Assembly (NCBI GenBank): GCA_946902985.2
Contig: OX336388.2
Coordinates: 1,701,807,978-1,701,871,977 of the forward strand
Source of the DNA: Meconema thalassinum
Lineage: Eukaryota; Arthropoda; Insecta; Orthoptera; Tettigoniidae
Reading direction: 5' to 3'
DNA length: 64,000 bases
The notes below the pieces were generated by a model, which worked only from the letters and a program-made list of their open reading frames with translations, was not told where the DNA came from and searched no databases. The position numbers and the translations under genes were made by a program. Shown piece after piece: positions 32,572 to 44,631 of the stretch (positions are counted from its first letter, which is position 1; every line of letters begins with the position of its first letter).

Positions 32572-32845
32572 TTGCCTAGTAAAGAGAAAAGCAGAGCCAA
32601 CTCCTTACAGACCATGGAGGCCATGAGTAGTGGAAGGCAGAGGCTTCCACTCTTTGTGACATCGGCACTAGATGGGAAGGAGTTGTCAGCCACCTTTGCT
32701 CCCAGGAATTACTTTGGTACTCATTTCTGGTGTAGGCTGAGTGAACTTCTGGGCTATTTGCGTTTCCGAAAGTGGTAGTTTTGTTTCTAAAATCCACTAC
32801 CTGCGTTGGGGATCGAACCCACTCCCTGTTAGTTACAGTGGCGGC
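32572..32845 (-). mobile_element. SINE-G, - orientation
   Basis: On the minus strand the head is near 32845, with a B-box complement (ggatcgaacccactccc), then aaaccaccactttcggaaac-type and gagtgaacccag-type blocks, ending gttggctctgctttt. It aligns with the + copy at 38436-38745. Confidence 0.82.
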
Positions 32846-34534
32846 TGATGGATAATTGTTCTGGGTGTTGCGCTATTTTCATTAAGGGGGGGGGGGGGGC
32901 TTAAGTTGGTACATGGGCACCCGCAGGATTTTTTCAAGGGTGGGGGAGTAATATGATTTTCATTTCATTACCTCGTCACTAGGTGTTATTGAGACGTACA
33001 CCCCCGCGCAATTTTCGTTTCATTTCTTACTTGCTTCGTGATATTCATTATTTGGCTGCGCTTAAACCGTTGGGTACATGATCTTTATGGCATGAATGGG
33101 AGGAATATTTTTTTTAGTTCAGAGTTTTTGTCCATAGGAGTTCTTTGTGAATCATCGCGATAAATAATTTATTTTAAACAGGCAAAATTAGTTATATCAC
33201 CATGTAGGCCTACCGACAGAAATAAAAATCAAGCAGTTCATTAAAATGGTAATGTTAATCCAGTTCGCCGATTTTCTAAATACCGTAACTGAAGATATTC
33301 TCAAATAATCCAAAATTTCTAAGTTAAATAAAACTGTGGAATTATCCCTACATGTAAATCAGTTAACCATCAGTAACTTCAATTTATGAAATAAACTGGT
33401 GTGACAATGAACAATTTCAGGGGGTGGGGACACGGCGCCTCCTTGTGCCCTCCCCCCCCCCCCCTCCTGCGGACGCCCATGAGGTGATAGGACTGCTTGA
33501 TATCGGAGAAAACTGTATTCAATTGCGCGGTAAAACGGATGTACCGGTACCTCATTCATAACGAATGCCGCAGTTCAGAGACATCCCATTTTCATCGGAT
33601 TAAATGGAATATATGTTAGCCTACATGAAAACCTTCATGAGAACAAAACAATGTAAGTTATACACGAGGGCGAGTATCACAAGTACGCCCAACATTGCAA
33701 AACATAGTATCGGCAGTTGACGGAGCATCTCGGATGTCTCCGGCCGCGCCTCGGCTTCCTGGTTGCAATGAGCTGGCAACGACTAGCCGTGTTAACTGTT
33801 GGGATAGGGCTTACCCGATCTAGCATCTCTGCCATACCCTTCACTATTGAGATCTGGTCGGTGCTTGGGGCTGGCAACGACCAAGCGGACGAGCGCTCCT
33901 AGACGGCTGGCGCGCTTCGCTTTCTCAGTCAGTTCACAATACTGTAACTTACTATGAGATTTCCTGAATTATTAAAGAACAGAATTATGAATTTCTATAC
34001 ATATAACAGGAAACATATAGCTTTTAATACTAAAAATATTATCGCGGTATTAATTGTTTTTCATGAATTAATCTGGTCGTTGTGCAACACTGCAACCTTA
34101 TTACCGGCCGCCACTGGTTAGTTAGAAGATCAGCGCTTCTACCGACTGCGCCACGCAGCCCCCTCACCTTTCCTAGTACGCTTCATTATAGTGCTCCTTT
34201 GGGTTTTAGTGGGTATCTACCCACGTAGTGGCACTTTTTGAGGATCCGACCGTGCTCAGGGCTGACTACCTGACACACAGGCCTCAATAGTAAGCTAGTT
34301 ACATCTTGGCGAGGTTCGAAGTTCCAAGTCTTCATTGCAGTGATATCCATATCATGTTAACTTATTTTACTGTCGATGTGTTTTAGTTGGAAATCCGAAT
34401 AGGTTACAATACAATCAATCATGTGCCTGGAGTGAGAGGGAGTTGTGGCCAGGAATCAAATCACACTTTTGGCTTCCTTGTCCTCCTCGGGTGCTCGGAG
34501 AGTTTCGTTCTGTCCGTTGCGTTTTCTTAATTTG
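32846..34534. other. Unassigned DNA with G/C homopolymers
   Basis: Poly-G (32885-32899) and poly-C (33451-33464) flank a 570-bp interval and share nearby words in inverted order (gggcacccgcagg; cctgcggacgccc), so this may be a decayed inverted-repeat element. 33677-33902 is open on both strands but shows no domain. 34090-34165 has a tRNA-like complement (gaagatcagcgcttctacc), a SINE head remnant. Confidence 0.45.
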
Positions 34535-34895
34535 AGGGGCTTGGACATCGTGGTCATTTAGCCCCGTGTACTTGGGTGTGTGTAGAATTTGTCTGTAGAC
34601 TAGAAGTGTGTGTATTTGTAATTAAGGTGAGGATTGGGAAGAAGACGGCCGTGGCCATAAGTCTGGAACTCCCCACATTTGCTGGAGTAGATGTGGTAAA
34701 CCACTGAAAACCACTTCCAGGATGGCTGAGGTGGGATTCTAACACATCTCTTCTCAGTTTTGCCTCACGAGGCTAAGTGTACTCCGTTACAGTCCTCAAT
34801 CCAGAATTAATTTTTTAGCAGAGCCGGGAATCGAACCCGGACCTCCGCGGTGACATGACAGGCCAGTCGCTACACCATGAGGTGGGCGGTCGGAG
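34535..34895 (-). mobile_element. SINE-D, well-preserved, - orientation
   Basis: Head near 34895, B-box complement ggaatcgaacccggacctcc at 34829-34848, middle gatggctgaggtgggattc, and the tail gtgtacttgggtgtgtgtag. One of the most intact copies. Confidence 0.88.
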
Positions 34896-35981
34896 ATGGA
34901 GATTGGTCCCTTGCGGCAATGTTTTTTTGTAACCATGTCGATGTTTCCTGAAGGTCAAGCAATGTTAGTTTGGGGAAGTGAGTGCTCGTTATCTCTTGGC
35001 ATGTTGTCAGGTGACCAGCCAGGTATGTGAGAACACCCGGGACGCTGGAGATGGAATTACACTCCATACTGATGTAGTCGGAGAATGAAGATTATCGTAG
35101 GCTCCCTCTCGTCTGGAGAGAGCAGAGGAATACATTATAATATCCCTAAGTATCAGATTACCCAACAACTGACTGCGGTAGGTACGCACAGCTATGGGGC
35201 CAAGCTATATCAGTAGCGTAACTACGGGGTGTGATCAGGGGAATCAATACCGCCCCCAACCCCCTAGAACCAATTAATAAAAATGTGAAATATTATGAAG
35301 TTTTCAATTTTGATTACAACCAATCTTTGGATTGATGACAAATTATTGGATTATGTATGAAAGCATTTCTTTTCACTCATAACTAAGGCCCGGAAGTTCA
35401 TGCAAAATCATATTTTTGCATATTTATGCATATTTTGGTGATTTTGGCACAAAGCATCATCTTTTTCTCCTTTGCCTGTTCAAGTGCACATCTCTGCTTG
35501 AGAAGGGCGTGCATTCTAATTTCCTGTTGTTTTGAAGTGAATTTTGTTACTTCATGTTCTTAAGTTGTAGATTTCGATTAGGACTCCGAGAGTCTATCAG
35601 AGTTACAAGTTATTATCAATTATTTTTATTCAGCATTCACTATGTAAATATTGTAAATAAAGTTTCCGTTTTAAAAATTCAATGGTTATTATAATTATTG
35701 TATATCAGTTATAAATAAAAATAAACATAATAAAATAATTATTGATGGTCAACACCCCTTGAAGTTCCATAAAATAACATTTCCTACCATTTAGAACTGT
35801 TTCTTAGTTGAGATATTTAAAAAAAGATATAGTTATATGTCCATCCGTTCATATTTTCATATTCAAAATAGGAACGCTAAAGAATACGGAGTAATGGTAA
35901 TTGCCGTAGTTATTTCATAGTGCATATTTTTTGAAACGTGACGCATATTTGACCAATAAACAGCGCATTTTTTCATGCGTA
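34896..35981. other. AT-rich DNA without recognisable genes
   Basis: 35395-35460 has a run of tatttttgcatatttatgca-like words. Otherwise I see no repeat family or credible coding frame. Confidence 0.45.
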
Positions 35982-36948
35982 TCTCTACTTAGTATAAAAC
36001 AAAGTCCCCGATTCTTGGATGCTACGGGTAAACTCGAGAACCACTGGATGGATTTTGATGCGGTTTTCACCATTCTGTAAAGGATATCTCGAGGATGATT
36101 TCTGTAGAAAATAATTTATTTATAATCAAAGGAAGCCGAGCAGTAACAATTTCAGTGGAAAAGAACGAAAAATAACCTGGCGTCCAAGCGTTTTGTAAGC
36201 CTACGCTGGGCAAACCGTTCTAAATATCTAAGTACTATGAGTCTAAGAATTGTTCAGCATGAAAAGTTCTACAAAAAAGCCCGCTTACTATAAGTGTTTT
36301 TACGTTTTCATTTCTTCCAACAATCTCCATTCAGTTACTGAGGCGACAGTTTACGAGCTAGCTAGGGGCGAGTCTATCACCCCAGTTACAGCTTAGCTAG
36401 AGGACGAGCTTATTGCCCCAAATACAGCCAGCAGCAAACTGTCGAGTCGTGTTTAGTTAAAAACTTTAGAGAAGAGTGGTTGTGTTTGGAGTTTCCCTGG
36501 AAGTGCAACTCGGCTTTTCTTCATTTCGCCTGTGAACTTTTCGTTCCGCCAAATTCACAGTCAAGTTAAGATTGGACGGAAGGGGGATTTGTGTTTCATT
36601 CACCTCGCCATTCTTTAATTACGTCTGACAAGAATTTGTTGCACATGCATCTCCATGATGAAATGAAATCCACAGCCTGCTTCCAGTCTCCGACCGGGTC
36701 AGGAATGGAATGAATGAAGCCCCCATCTAGCGGCGAGGATATGAACTGTGCCGGCTGCCGAGGCCTGACGCACTCCTCGCATCTCCATGATAATATAATT
36801 AATAGTCCAGTCAGTGATTTTAACCCATCATGCCGAGACGTAGGCCTAAAACGGATATTGGTCGTTGTTCATTGGCATTGAAAAAAAAAGCGCTTATCAC
36901 GTAATGCATTCATAACTGTTCCCGGGCGAAGCCGGGTCGGGTTGCTAG
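35982..36948 (+). mobile_element. Helitron-like nonautonomous element (967 bp)
   Basis: It begins TCTCTACTTAGTATAAAAC after an A and ends with a GC hairpin CCCGGGCGAAGCCGGG, then tcgggttgCTAG followed by T. This is the Helitron 3' pattern (hairpin plus CTAG|T). The phrase actggatggattttgatgcg near the left end is typical of these noncoding elements. It contains a 5'-truncated SINE-E with a 13-bp duplication. Confidence 0.72.
36660..36778 (-). mobile_element. 5'-truncated SINE-E with perfect 13-bp target duplication
   Basis: Only the last 119 bp of SINE-E is present (tccacagcctgcttccagtc onward), flanked by GCATCTCCATGAT at 36647-36659 and 36779-36791. It inserted into the Helitron-like element after that element was in place. 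Confidence 0.95.
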
Positions 36949-37233
36949 TTTTATTCATATATTAGTGCATGAGCTTCCGGGCCTTACTCATAACATTTAC
37001 AGTGTTGCCCAACTTATCACTTAATGAATTAGCAAAATGGTCAGCTGTTCAGTTGGCCATAGGGGTGGCGCTATCTTTCCTCATCCCTTTCCAAAAATAC
37101 ACCAGTTGTCTGTTACCAATATGTTAGTATCCGAGTGGGTGTGTCTTTATAGAAAGTGAACAATATTGTGTTTACTTGTATTGTTGTATCAAGTTAAACT
37201 CTATAATGTGACATGAAAATGACGAAGTATATT

Positions 37234-37763
37234 AAGTCCTGAAGATGAAACACCTTAAGTCATTATTAATTTGCACTTGTTATTGTACAGGTTTCGGCCA
37301 CATTGTGGCATTCCTCAGCACAAATAATAATATGAATAGAAATTAAGACTTAGAGTACATGAAAAATGTTACCATAAAAGAAAGCTTTTCTCAACACTAT
37401 TTCTAAAATATTAATCGTCTTAAAGCTAAAAACACATACACTAAAATAAATAAAAAAAAACAGATCTGTTACAAAAATATGTTAAATTACACTTCTTTCA
37501 TTATATATTTACATTATTTCTTTCGTATTTAACGTAGTTTTGTAACAGATCTGGTTTTTACATTTTAGTGTACGTGATTTTTAGCTTCATAACGATTAAT
37601 GTTTTAGAAATAGTTTTGAGAACAACCTTCTTTTATGGTACAATTTGTCATGTGCTGTAAGTCTTAATTTTCTATTCATATTATTATATTTTGTTCTGGC
37701 CGAAATCGGAACAATAAAAAGTACAAATTAATATTGACTTAAGGTTTTCAATCTTCAGGTCTT
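37234..37763. mobile_element. Foldback element, about 530 bp
   Basis: The two halves are inverted copies: aagtcctgaagatgaaacac at the left and the complement of gtttcaatcttcaggtctt-type sequence at the right. The inner words acagatctgttacaaaa and gtaacagatctggttttta pair around 37475-37555. The centre is AT-rich. Arms are about 240 bp, roughly 80 percent identical. No coding capacity. Confidence 0.82.
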
Positions 37764-37879
37764 ATTGTAGTTTTGAAGTACTCAAACAATCAGCTAAGAT
37801 CACAATTCACTCCAACCTGACCATTTACTAACAATCACATATAACCTACAAATTAAGCTTCACACAATTGTAGTTAGTG

Positions 37880-37940
37880 GAAGGTTCTTTCACGTGCAAT
37901 TAATCTATGACATGGGCCCGCCGGCTTTACTTCCCCCCCC
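37880..37940 (-). mobile_element. SINE-C fragment
   Basis: Short minus-strand piece (gtggaaggttctttcacgtg, tctatgacatgggcccgccg) ending in a poly-C run. Confidence 0.6.
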
Positions 37941-37942
37941 CC

Positions 37943-38280
37943 CCCCACCGGGTGAGTTAGCCGTGGTTGTTATGGCAGTCGCTCACATCCGGGAGGCGAG
38001 GGGTTCGAATCCCCCCACCGGCAACCTTGAAGATGATCTTCTGTGGCTTCCCATCTTCTTTCCAGGCAAATGCCGGGGTTGATCCCTAACAATAGGCTGC
38101 AGCCGCTACCTTTCAATTCCTCGTCCTTACAGTCACACTTTCCTCCTCAGACAACTCTCCACACGTGACGGTACTTGTAGCTCACCCCATGGGTTTCCAC
38201 ATAGAACCTGCTACAAAACTCTGGCGAGCCGAACATGTCCCCGGACACTCCCTGCACTAAAACCCATACGCTAAACAAAC
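37943..38280 (+). mobile_element. SINE-J, + orientation
   Basis: The head tgagttagccgtggttgtta (A-box region) and B-box ggggttcgaatccccccacc are followed by a body with ttccaggcaaatgccgggg. The last 100 bp (acttgtagctcaccccatgg to cccatacgctaaac) are homologous to the 3' end of SINE-C, although the heads differ. Confidence 0.83.
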
Positions 38281-38435
38281 TTCCCCTCCAATGCTATGAG
38301 TGAAGCGTACCGTAAAATATTCCAGAGTTGTTCTTCTCAATTATAGATAACGCTCTGGTTATCATCTAGAATAAACACCTATTAGGTTTGTCCTGTTTTA
38401 AAATTTATGATTACTGTCGAATATGATTACAATGT

Positions 38436-38745
38436 GGGGACTGCGTGGTGCAGTCGGTAGAGGCACTGAGCTTCTAACCGAAAGGGAGTGGATTTGATCC
38501 CCACTCAGGTAGTGTATTTTAGAAACAAAACTACCACCTTCGGAAACGCAAATAGCCCTGGGGTTCACTCAGCCTACAACAGAAATGAGTACCGGGGTTA
38601 TTCCTGGGAGCGAAGACGGCCGGGCATGGAGCTGACAACTCCATCCCATCTTGTGCCTATGTCACAAAAAGTGGAAGTCTCTACCTTCCACTACTCCCAG
38701 GGCCTCCATGGCCTGTTTGGAGTTGGCTTTGCTTTTATGATTACA
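38436..38745 (+). mobile_element. SINE-G, + orientation
   Basis: The head gactgcgtggtgcagtcggt (A-box) and B-box gtggatttgatccccac are followed by aaaactaccaccttcggaaa and gggttcactcagcc, ending gttggctttgctttt. Partner of 32572-32845. Confidence 0.85.
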
Positions 38746-39029
38746 ATGTTTGTATATTGAGTTATGAGTTGTTATCATTGCTCAATATTTTATCACAATA
38801 CGAAAATCTATTTAGTTTTATCGCGTTGAGAAGAGATTCAATTGATTGGAGAGTTTTGATGTTGAACATTTTATAGGATAGTGGTGTATTATATTAACCA
38901 CCTACTATAAAATGATTTTGTAGGCTATTATCAAAGATGCTATTAGTTGAAACTTTCAGGCTAATTACTACAAAATTTCTTGTAGATGTAATATTTCTAT
39001 AAGCAAATATTATATCTATCTAATTTTAT

Positions 39030-39345
39030 GGTGCTGGATAAAATTTCAACTATTAAATATAATCAAAAATATTAAAATTAAGCAATAAAATCAAACATAA
39101 ATCTACAAATTAAAATAAAGCACACTAAAAATTAAAATTAAACATAAAGGACACTAAAAAATTTAATAAAATTAAGATTATAAAATTATAAAGTTAAAAA
39201 TTATAAATAAATAGATATTTTTTAAAATTTATTTAAAAAATAATATTGAATATTTAAAATCAAAATCAAAATTAGAGCTGAAATGAAAATTAAAATAAGA
39301 AACATTAAAGTAAAAATTAGTAAAGAAATATTCTGCCCTTTAAAG
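39030..39345. repeat. A-rich low-complexity tract
   Basis: Runs of aaattaaaattaaacataaa-type words in a 300-bp stretch nearly without G. No gene. Confidence 0.8.
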
Positions 39346-39365
39346 GGTTAAGGATCAAAACAAGA

Positions 39366-39412
39366 AATGAAAATAAGCTTCATTAGTTCTTCACGGAACT
39401 ACACTACTATAT
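39366..39412 (-). mobile_element. Terminal fragment of family M
   Basis: aataagcttcattagttctt followed by cacggaacta is the hairpin end of family M. Only this end is present. Confidence 0.6.
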
Positions 39413-39825
39413 GAGCTATGTGAAACGTCATTACCCATGGAGCCTATTCACTGTTCAGTGATCATTTCCAGACAAGCAGTCAGTCCGTAGTGGCTAATTC
39501 GATTCATTGGGTAGCTGAAATGTCGAGTCATTCACTCAGTTACATAACTGAATGCTGTGAATGATTAAGTTATTTGCCACTACTGTACCGATACTTCCTG
39601 CGGAAGTATCCATGTTGTTATCGCATGACCAGGCCCCCCACGTGCGCATTAAGTGGATAAAATGTTGGTTAATATACAGTGAGATGTGCATGTGGAGTCC
39701 TGCCCTGTTCTAGAACAACACGCATTTACGGGTACTAACTATGATAAACAACTGAAATCCTTTATTGCGAATGTGCTTGCTATTATTAATATTATTATTA
39801 TTTTTAATTTTACAATTGAATCCCA

Positions 39826-40145
39826 CCCAGCGGCATAGCCGTGCGTGCTTAATCGATCACGAAGGGAAGCTGCAGCAAGTCAGGAGATTGGAGGTTTGAA
39901 TACCGGCACTGGGTGTATTTTCTCCCCTAGTTTATAAACAAACCTCCTCCAGGCAAATGCCGGGATAGTGTTGTCCCTTATTTCAAGTCCCGGGACACCT
40001 ACGTCATCTCTGACCCCAATACAACTACACACACTACTGCAGTCATCACAGAAATACAGATTTATCTGACAAGTTCAATACACAACCAAATAAATGGGGC
40101 TGATGACCAAAAATGTACCACGCCCCTAAAAGAATTAACAACAAA
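39826..40145 (+). mobile_element. SINE-L, + orientation
   Basis: The head gcggcatagccgtgcgtgct and a B-box-like ggaggtttgaataccgg are followed by a body with ccaggcaaatgccggg. The tail (cagtcatcacagaaatacag, aaataaatggggctgatgac, cgcccctaaaa) is homologous to the tail of SINE-D. It ends in an aacaacaa repeat. Confidence 0.8.
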
Positions 40146-40254
40146 TAACAACAACAATTGAATCTCATCACATTAATAGTCTTACGGAACCAGAAGCCAT
40201 TTCCTTAGTAAAAAAAATAATAGTCAGACTGGGACGTATTTTCATTTATCTGTT

Positions 40255-40325
40255 TTTCAATTATTTATTTATTTGTTTATTCATGTATTTATTTATTTAT
40301 TTATTTATTTACGGTATTTATTTAT
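40255..40325 (+). repeat. (TTTA)n microsatellite
   Basis: Nearly perfect tttattta repeats over about 70 bp. Confidence 0.9.
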
Positions 40326-40613
40326 TTTTACGGAAGGTATACAGGCACGAGGTCAATCACGCTCCTTATTGACATATCACGTTTAAACTATGAATGCATC
40401 AATGCAAAAAGAGAAAAATGAGAACAAATATGGAAACTAGATACATTAGAAAATTATTGAACAAATCGAGTATCAAGTTCACTTTAGCTTCTCTCCAATA
40501 AATATTTGTAAAATGTGGCGCAAGTACAGTAATCACAATAATTGACATTTGCACTAGTTCTTCAAGGTATTCTTTGTTGCTCCTGCTCCTCTTACAAATG
40601 TTCAGCGAGGAAA

Positions 40614-40749
40614 GTGCAAGAAGTATAAGCGATGCAATAAGTTAATACACGTTACTCATAACATAAATAATGCATGCAGATCATATTACTGCATGCATTA
40701 TTTATGTTATGGGTAACGGGTATTATTACATCGCTTATACTTCTTGCAC
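40614..40749. repeat. 136-bp foldback palindrome
   Basis: gtgcaagaagtataagcgat at 40614 pairs with its complement ending at 40749, and cataacataaataatgcatg pairs with catgcattatttatgttatg around the centre (about 40683). Arms of about 66 bp are roughly 92 percent complementary. Confidence 0.88.
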
Positions 40750-41195
40750 GTTCCTAGTTGATACCTGCGGGAGACACGTGCTGGTCGCTAGGGCGGGAAC
40801 CTCACTTTTCTCGTTAACGAGCTGCGACTCAAACGTAAAGCAGTAGAACGCGCTGACATCGCTACTGACCAATAGCTGACGGTTCTTGACCAATAGAATG
40901 CTTCCTCTATCACTTCACGTGGACCCAAAGATCCCGCCCTGGTGGCCCAACTCGCCTGTCACAAGGTGTCAAGTGTCCAGTGAAGCACATCTGCACGTAT
41001 TTCTGCTCAGACTCGCTGCTTGCTCTCAGTGGCAACGGTGGAAAGTTGACAACGCTGTGTCTCGCGCTGGGAAATCCTTGGCTTCAGGCAGCCATGGAAT
41101 GTTAACATATCCGCCCAACTAGATTTCAAATTCGAGCCGTACGTTAACGAGGAAAGTGAGGGAACTCTATGGATCTCTTTTATTATTTTGTCCAG
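40750..41195. other. GC-balanced unassigned DNA
   Basis: Balanced composition with small frames on both strands (40886-41122 +, 41007-41258 -), neither with a recognisable domain. Confidence 0.35.
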
Positions 41196-41207
41196 TGCAT
41201 TACAGCC

Positions 41208-41396
41208 TAGGTTGCAGGTTCGTATCCTGGCGCAGTCAGCTGGCATTTGAGGGTGCACAAATGCGATGGAGCCGTGTCAGTAGATTTACTGGCACGTTAA
41301 AGATCCCCTTCGGGGCAAAATTCCGGCACCCCGGCGTCTCTAAAAGCCACAGTAGTTAAAAGGGACGTAAAACCAATAACATTATTATTATTATTA
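41208..41396 (+). mobile_element. 5'-truncated SINE-I with perfect 12-bp target duplication
   Basis: It starts in the B-box (gttgcaggttcgtatcctgg), lacks the A-box, and ends cgtaaaaccaataac plus ATT repeats. It is flanked by TGCATTACAGCC at 41196-41207 and 41397-41408. Confidence 0.94.
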
Positions 41397-41439
41397 TGCA
41401 TTACAGCCAATATTAATAAATTATTGGGTTTATGTCTCT

Positions 41440-41565
41440 TGTACTGCTGAGGCTTTTAAGACAAAGTGCCGGAATTTTGCCTCGAAGGGGATGTTTAACG
41501 TGCCAGTAAATCTACTGACACGGCTTCCTCGCATTTGTGCACCCTCACATGCCTCGATTAGTTGG
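41440..41565 (-). mobile_element. SINE-I fragment, - orientation
   Basis: gccggaattttgcctcgaag, ttaacgtgccagtaaatcta and gcatttgtgcaccctcacat are the inverse of the neighbouring + copy. Confidence 0.8.
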
Positions 41566-44094
41566 AATCGTGATATCCGTCCTGACATTCCTGTGCCAGT
41601 ATACTTTCATATCAAAAGTCTGTTTGCATGAGGCTGTAGCATTTAAACACCCTTAATTGCTTTAGGGATGAGTCCAGGTAAGAAATGGAATCTTTGATTT
41701 TTCAGATGTTGTTGCTGCCCGGGTGTTTGGAGCTTGCAAACTCATATAATCCTCAGAGTTATGTAGGCGGGAGCATCTGCTCTTGGCACGCCCACCCAAA
41801 ACGGATAGATTTAGAGGGACTACGAGTGATGCCCTGGTCCTCCAGGTTGGGCATGGGACTAACAACCTCATGGAGGTAGGACCGAGAGGAGTTGTCCAAA
41901 GTGCCAAGCTCTGAGTGGGCGTAATGTGGTGTAACTTGTGTGGGACACTGTCTGCGAGATCTTTCACCTTAAATAATTTCAATAAAACGTCTGACCAAAT
42001 CCTACATTGTCAAACATCAATCGGTCATGGTACGCAGACCTGTGTTTTCGGGAGGGGGAGGCAAACTGGGCAATTGCCAGGGCAGCAGGGTGGCAAAATA
42101 TCTGGAAAACTGTACAAAACCGACTAGGTATTAAACGTCAAGTTTCTGAAATTAATATCCCCCCCACACACACACAAGGGAATGTGCTGTTTTAAGGGGT
42201 CAACTACGCCTCTAAACTGCAATCAGGAAGGTTCAACAGGAAGGCTACGGAAGTGGGATGCAGGATGCGGGCTGGATGGAGAAAGTGGAGAGATATGTCC
42301 TGAATGCTGTGCGATAAGACTACAGGGCGGTGGTGGTAACAGCTTTGATGTAACCAATGCTATAAGACCTGTTGCAGAATGAAGGAGGAAGATATGAGAA
42401 TGTGTAGGTCAACCTTGTCATCCATTTGCAGGAGTCGAACTGGTGCAGAATTCAATATAATAGTTTTCCATCCATTCGGGATAGCAGTTCTGAGGTTGGA
42501 TTCTAATAATTCCACTAATCTATAGAACTGGTTACCTTGAATGAACAACAGCAACAAGTCAAAGCCAACAAGCAGTTCGCTTCTTCATGGTTACCTATCC
42601 TGGGTTAAGTCTTGTGGGAATTTCTGTCTGTTCATTAAGAAATTGTTTTCCACATCAGGACCCAGATTTCCATAAACATCTGCCCGCCATTCTCTACACG
42701 CCCCCGTATAAATAACAATACAGTTAGTTATTGTTGTTTTAAGGGGCGGAACTACGAGTTCATCATCTGCTCCAACAATCAAACATGTCCCAATGTTGAC
42801 AAATGACGGCCAATGTAATGCACAAGATACAATCCATGAGGATGGAAGATAGCGTCGTTCAGTTCTCGCATGTGTTAGATATTTTCTCTATCTTCCATCT
42901 ACTGTACATGGCTTGCACTATCTGTGCATTACACGACCTACTATCATCATTACTGTCGTGAAAATCCAATTCTTAGAACGTGTAGGCAGCGGACTACAAT
43001 TCGCAGTATGATAGACTGACACTGTTCAGCGCCATAGATGTATCATAGTCAAGTGAGAATTAAAGTGTTCTGCAGTAGCTCAGTGGTGAAAGCACCGGCA
43101 TTCAAGCCGTAGATCGGCATGGGTCATACGTTTTTAGTAGCCTATCTATTCTCAATCTACGAGTATTTAGCTGCATTTTTGTGCTTTTACAGTCATGATC
43201 TAATAGCTGAATAGCCTCGTTTCTTATCATTATGGTCGTAAAAATCCAATTGTTGTCTGCATGCTGTTGCAAATGTTTGCTAATGCTCTTTCAGTGACGG
43301 TATGTTTCTTGATGGTGATGGTAATAACTAACGTGAAAGCGACTTGAAGCCTCCCATTAATATTACTCTTCATAAATTCGTCATCACACTATATGTTTAC
43401 AGTGGTCGTAGTTTCCGATTATCACGAATGAGAGCTTCAAAATGAGGCCAAGTTTCCTGCTGTACGTTTATCCTGGGCTGAGAAAACGTTACGTCAGAAA
43501 ATGTATAAGAACTTTTTATTGGGTAGTTGAAAAAAATTCAAACTTGAGATTTGCACCACCAATACTTGTGCCTATAACATATAAAATTTCCATTACCCGC
43601 AGCCAAGTAGTTTTCCATGTATGTAGTTTTAAGTGAGCGGTTCCTAGAAAAGACGTCAAAAACCCAGACAATTTTTCATACAACCACAAATTGAAAAAAA
43701 TTATTAAACTTGAGAATAATTGGCTTATATAGTCTAACGCAGAATTAAACAAGGAAAATATTGGTATAACTCGTTTTCCAATAGGTCCGTTGGTTTGCTT
43801 GTAATTAAGGCCTAAACTCGAGTATCCATAATTAAAAATCCGGTAGTAGATACGAAGTAAGATCGATGAATTTCTTCCAAATGTTCCCGGGAGAGGTAGT
43901 CATCCGCGACTTGACAACGGTCCTCCTGCTGTTCAGTATGTAGGCCTGTAATGTATAGATCCCGCCTATTACCTCTGCACTTAATCATGAGAGCTCAGCG
44001 GTAGGAGAGGAAAGGGGAACGCTGCAGGAATCGTACCGAATGCATCCCGTCTGAGAACATCGACGCGCGCGATAATAATACAATATCGTATGGC
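41566..44094. other. Unassigned DNA with minor repeats
   Basis: 42800-42935 is an imperfect inverted repeat (aatgtaatgcacaagat against atctgtgcattacac; gatggaagatag against ctatcttccatc). 42190 and 42728 both carry ttttaagggg, a repeat motif also present at 63220. 43070-43135 has a tRNA-like stretch (gtagctcagtggtgaaagca), probably a SINE head. No frame here shows a recognisable domain. Confidence 0.45.
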
Positions 44095-44445
44095 CTCGGG
44101 AGCCGGGTGCAAGCTTTGTTATTTTACGCCCAGAGGACAGATTGCATGTCGAATTTTGTCGTTCCTTGGAGCGCTATGAAAGTCAAGGAGGTTAGATACC
44201 TAAGCTCCTTGACACTATAGCGCTTTCTAGTCGAGATGTGAGGAACTTTGAGTTGGCGGAAAATCCTGAGATTAGGCTAATTTTGCCTACTGAATCCAAA
44301 TGGCTTCTTTAACATGCCAAAACGAATGAAATGCGTACAGAGATTTTTGTCGCTTTTCAAAAGTCACTACCACGGCCAGGAGGGAACTTGAAAGCTTGGG
44401 GTTGGTAGTCCGACACGATAACCACTCACCCACCGTGGCAAGCGA
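44095..44445 (-). mobile_element. SINE-H, full length, - orientation
   Basis: On the minus strand the head gccacggtgggtgagtggtt and the box near 44375-44390 are followed by the shared body, the gatacc-centred palindrome (44180-44211), and the end tcgaattttgtcgttccttg-type block. Best-preserved copy of the family. Confidence 0.87.
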
Positions 44446-44631
44446 CTCGTGCGACAATAACATGTTCCTCGGACATTACAAGTTTAAGCCAGTGCCGCTT
44501 GGCGTGGCAAATGTTTTGCGCTGGATAGTTTGCAACAGGAGTAGGATCAGCAAGTGCACAGCTAGCTGCCGCTAACTGAGTAGCAATTAATGATGATTGA
44601 TGATGATATTTTTGTTGTTGTTGTTGATTTA

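Noticed and set aside
33677..33902. Facing frames with balanced base composition
   Set aside because: No recognisable domain on either strand and too short to argue from composition alone.
41662..41982. 106-codon minus-strand frame
   Set aside because: No domain, no splice context, and an overlapping + frame of similar length; consistent with chance.
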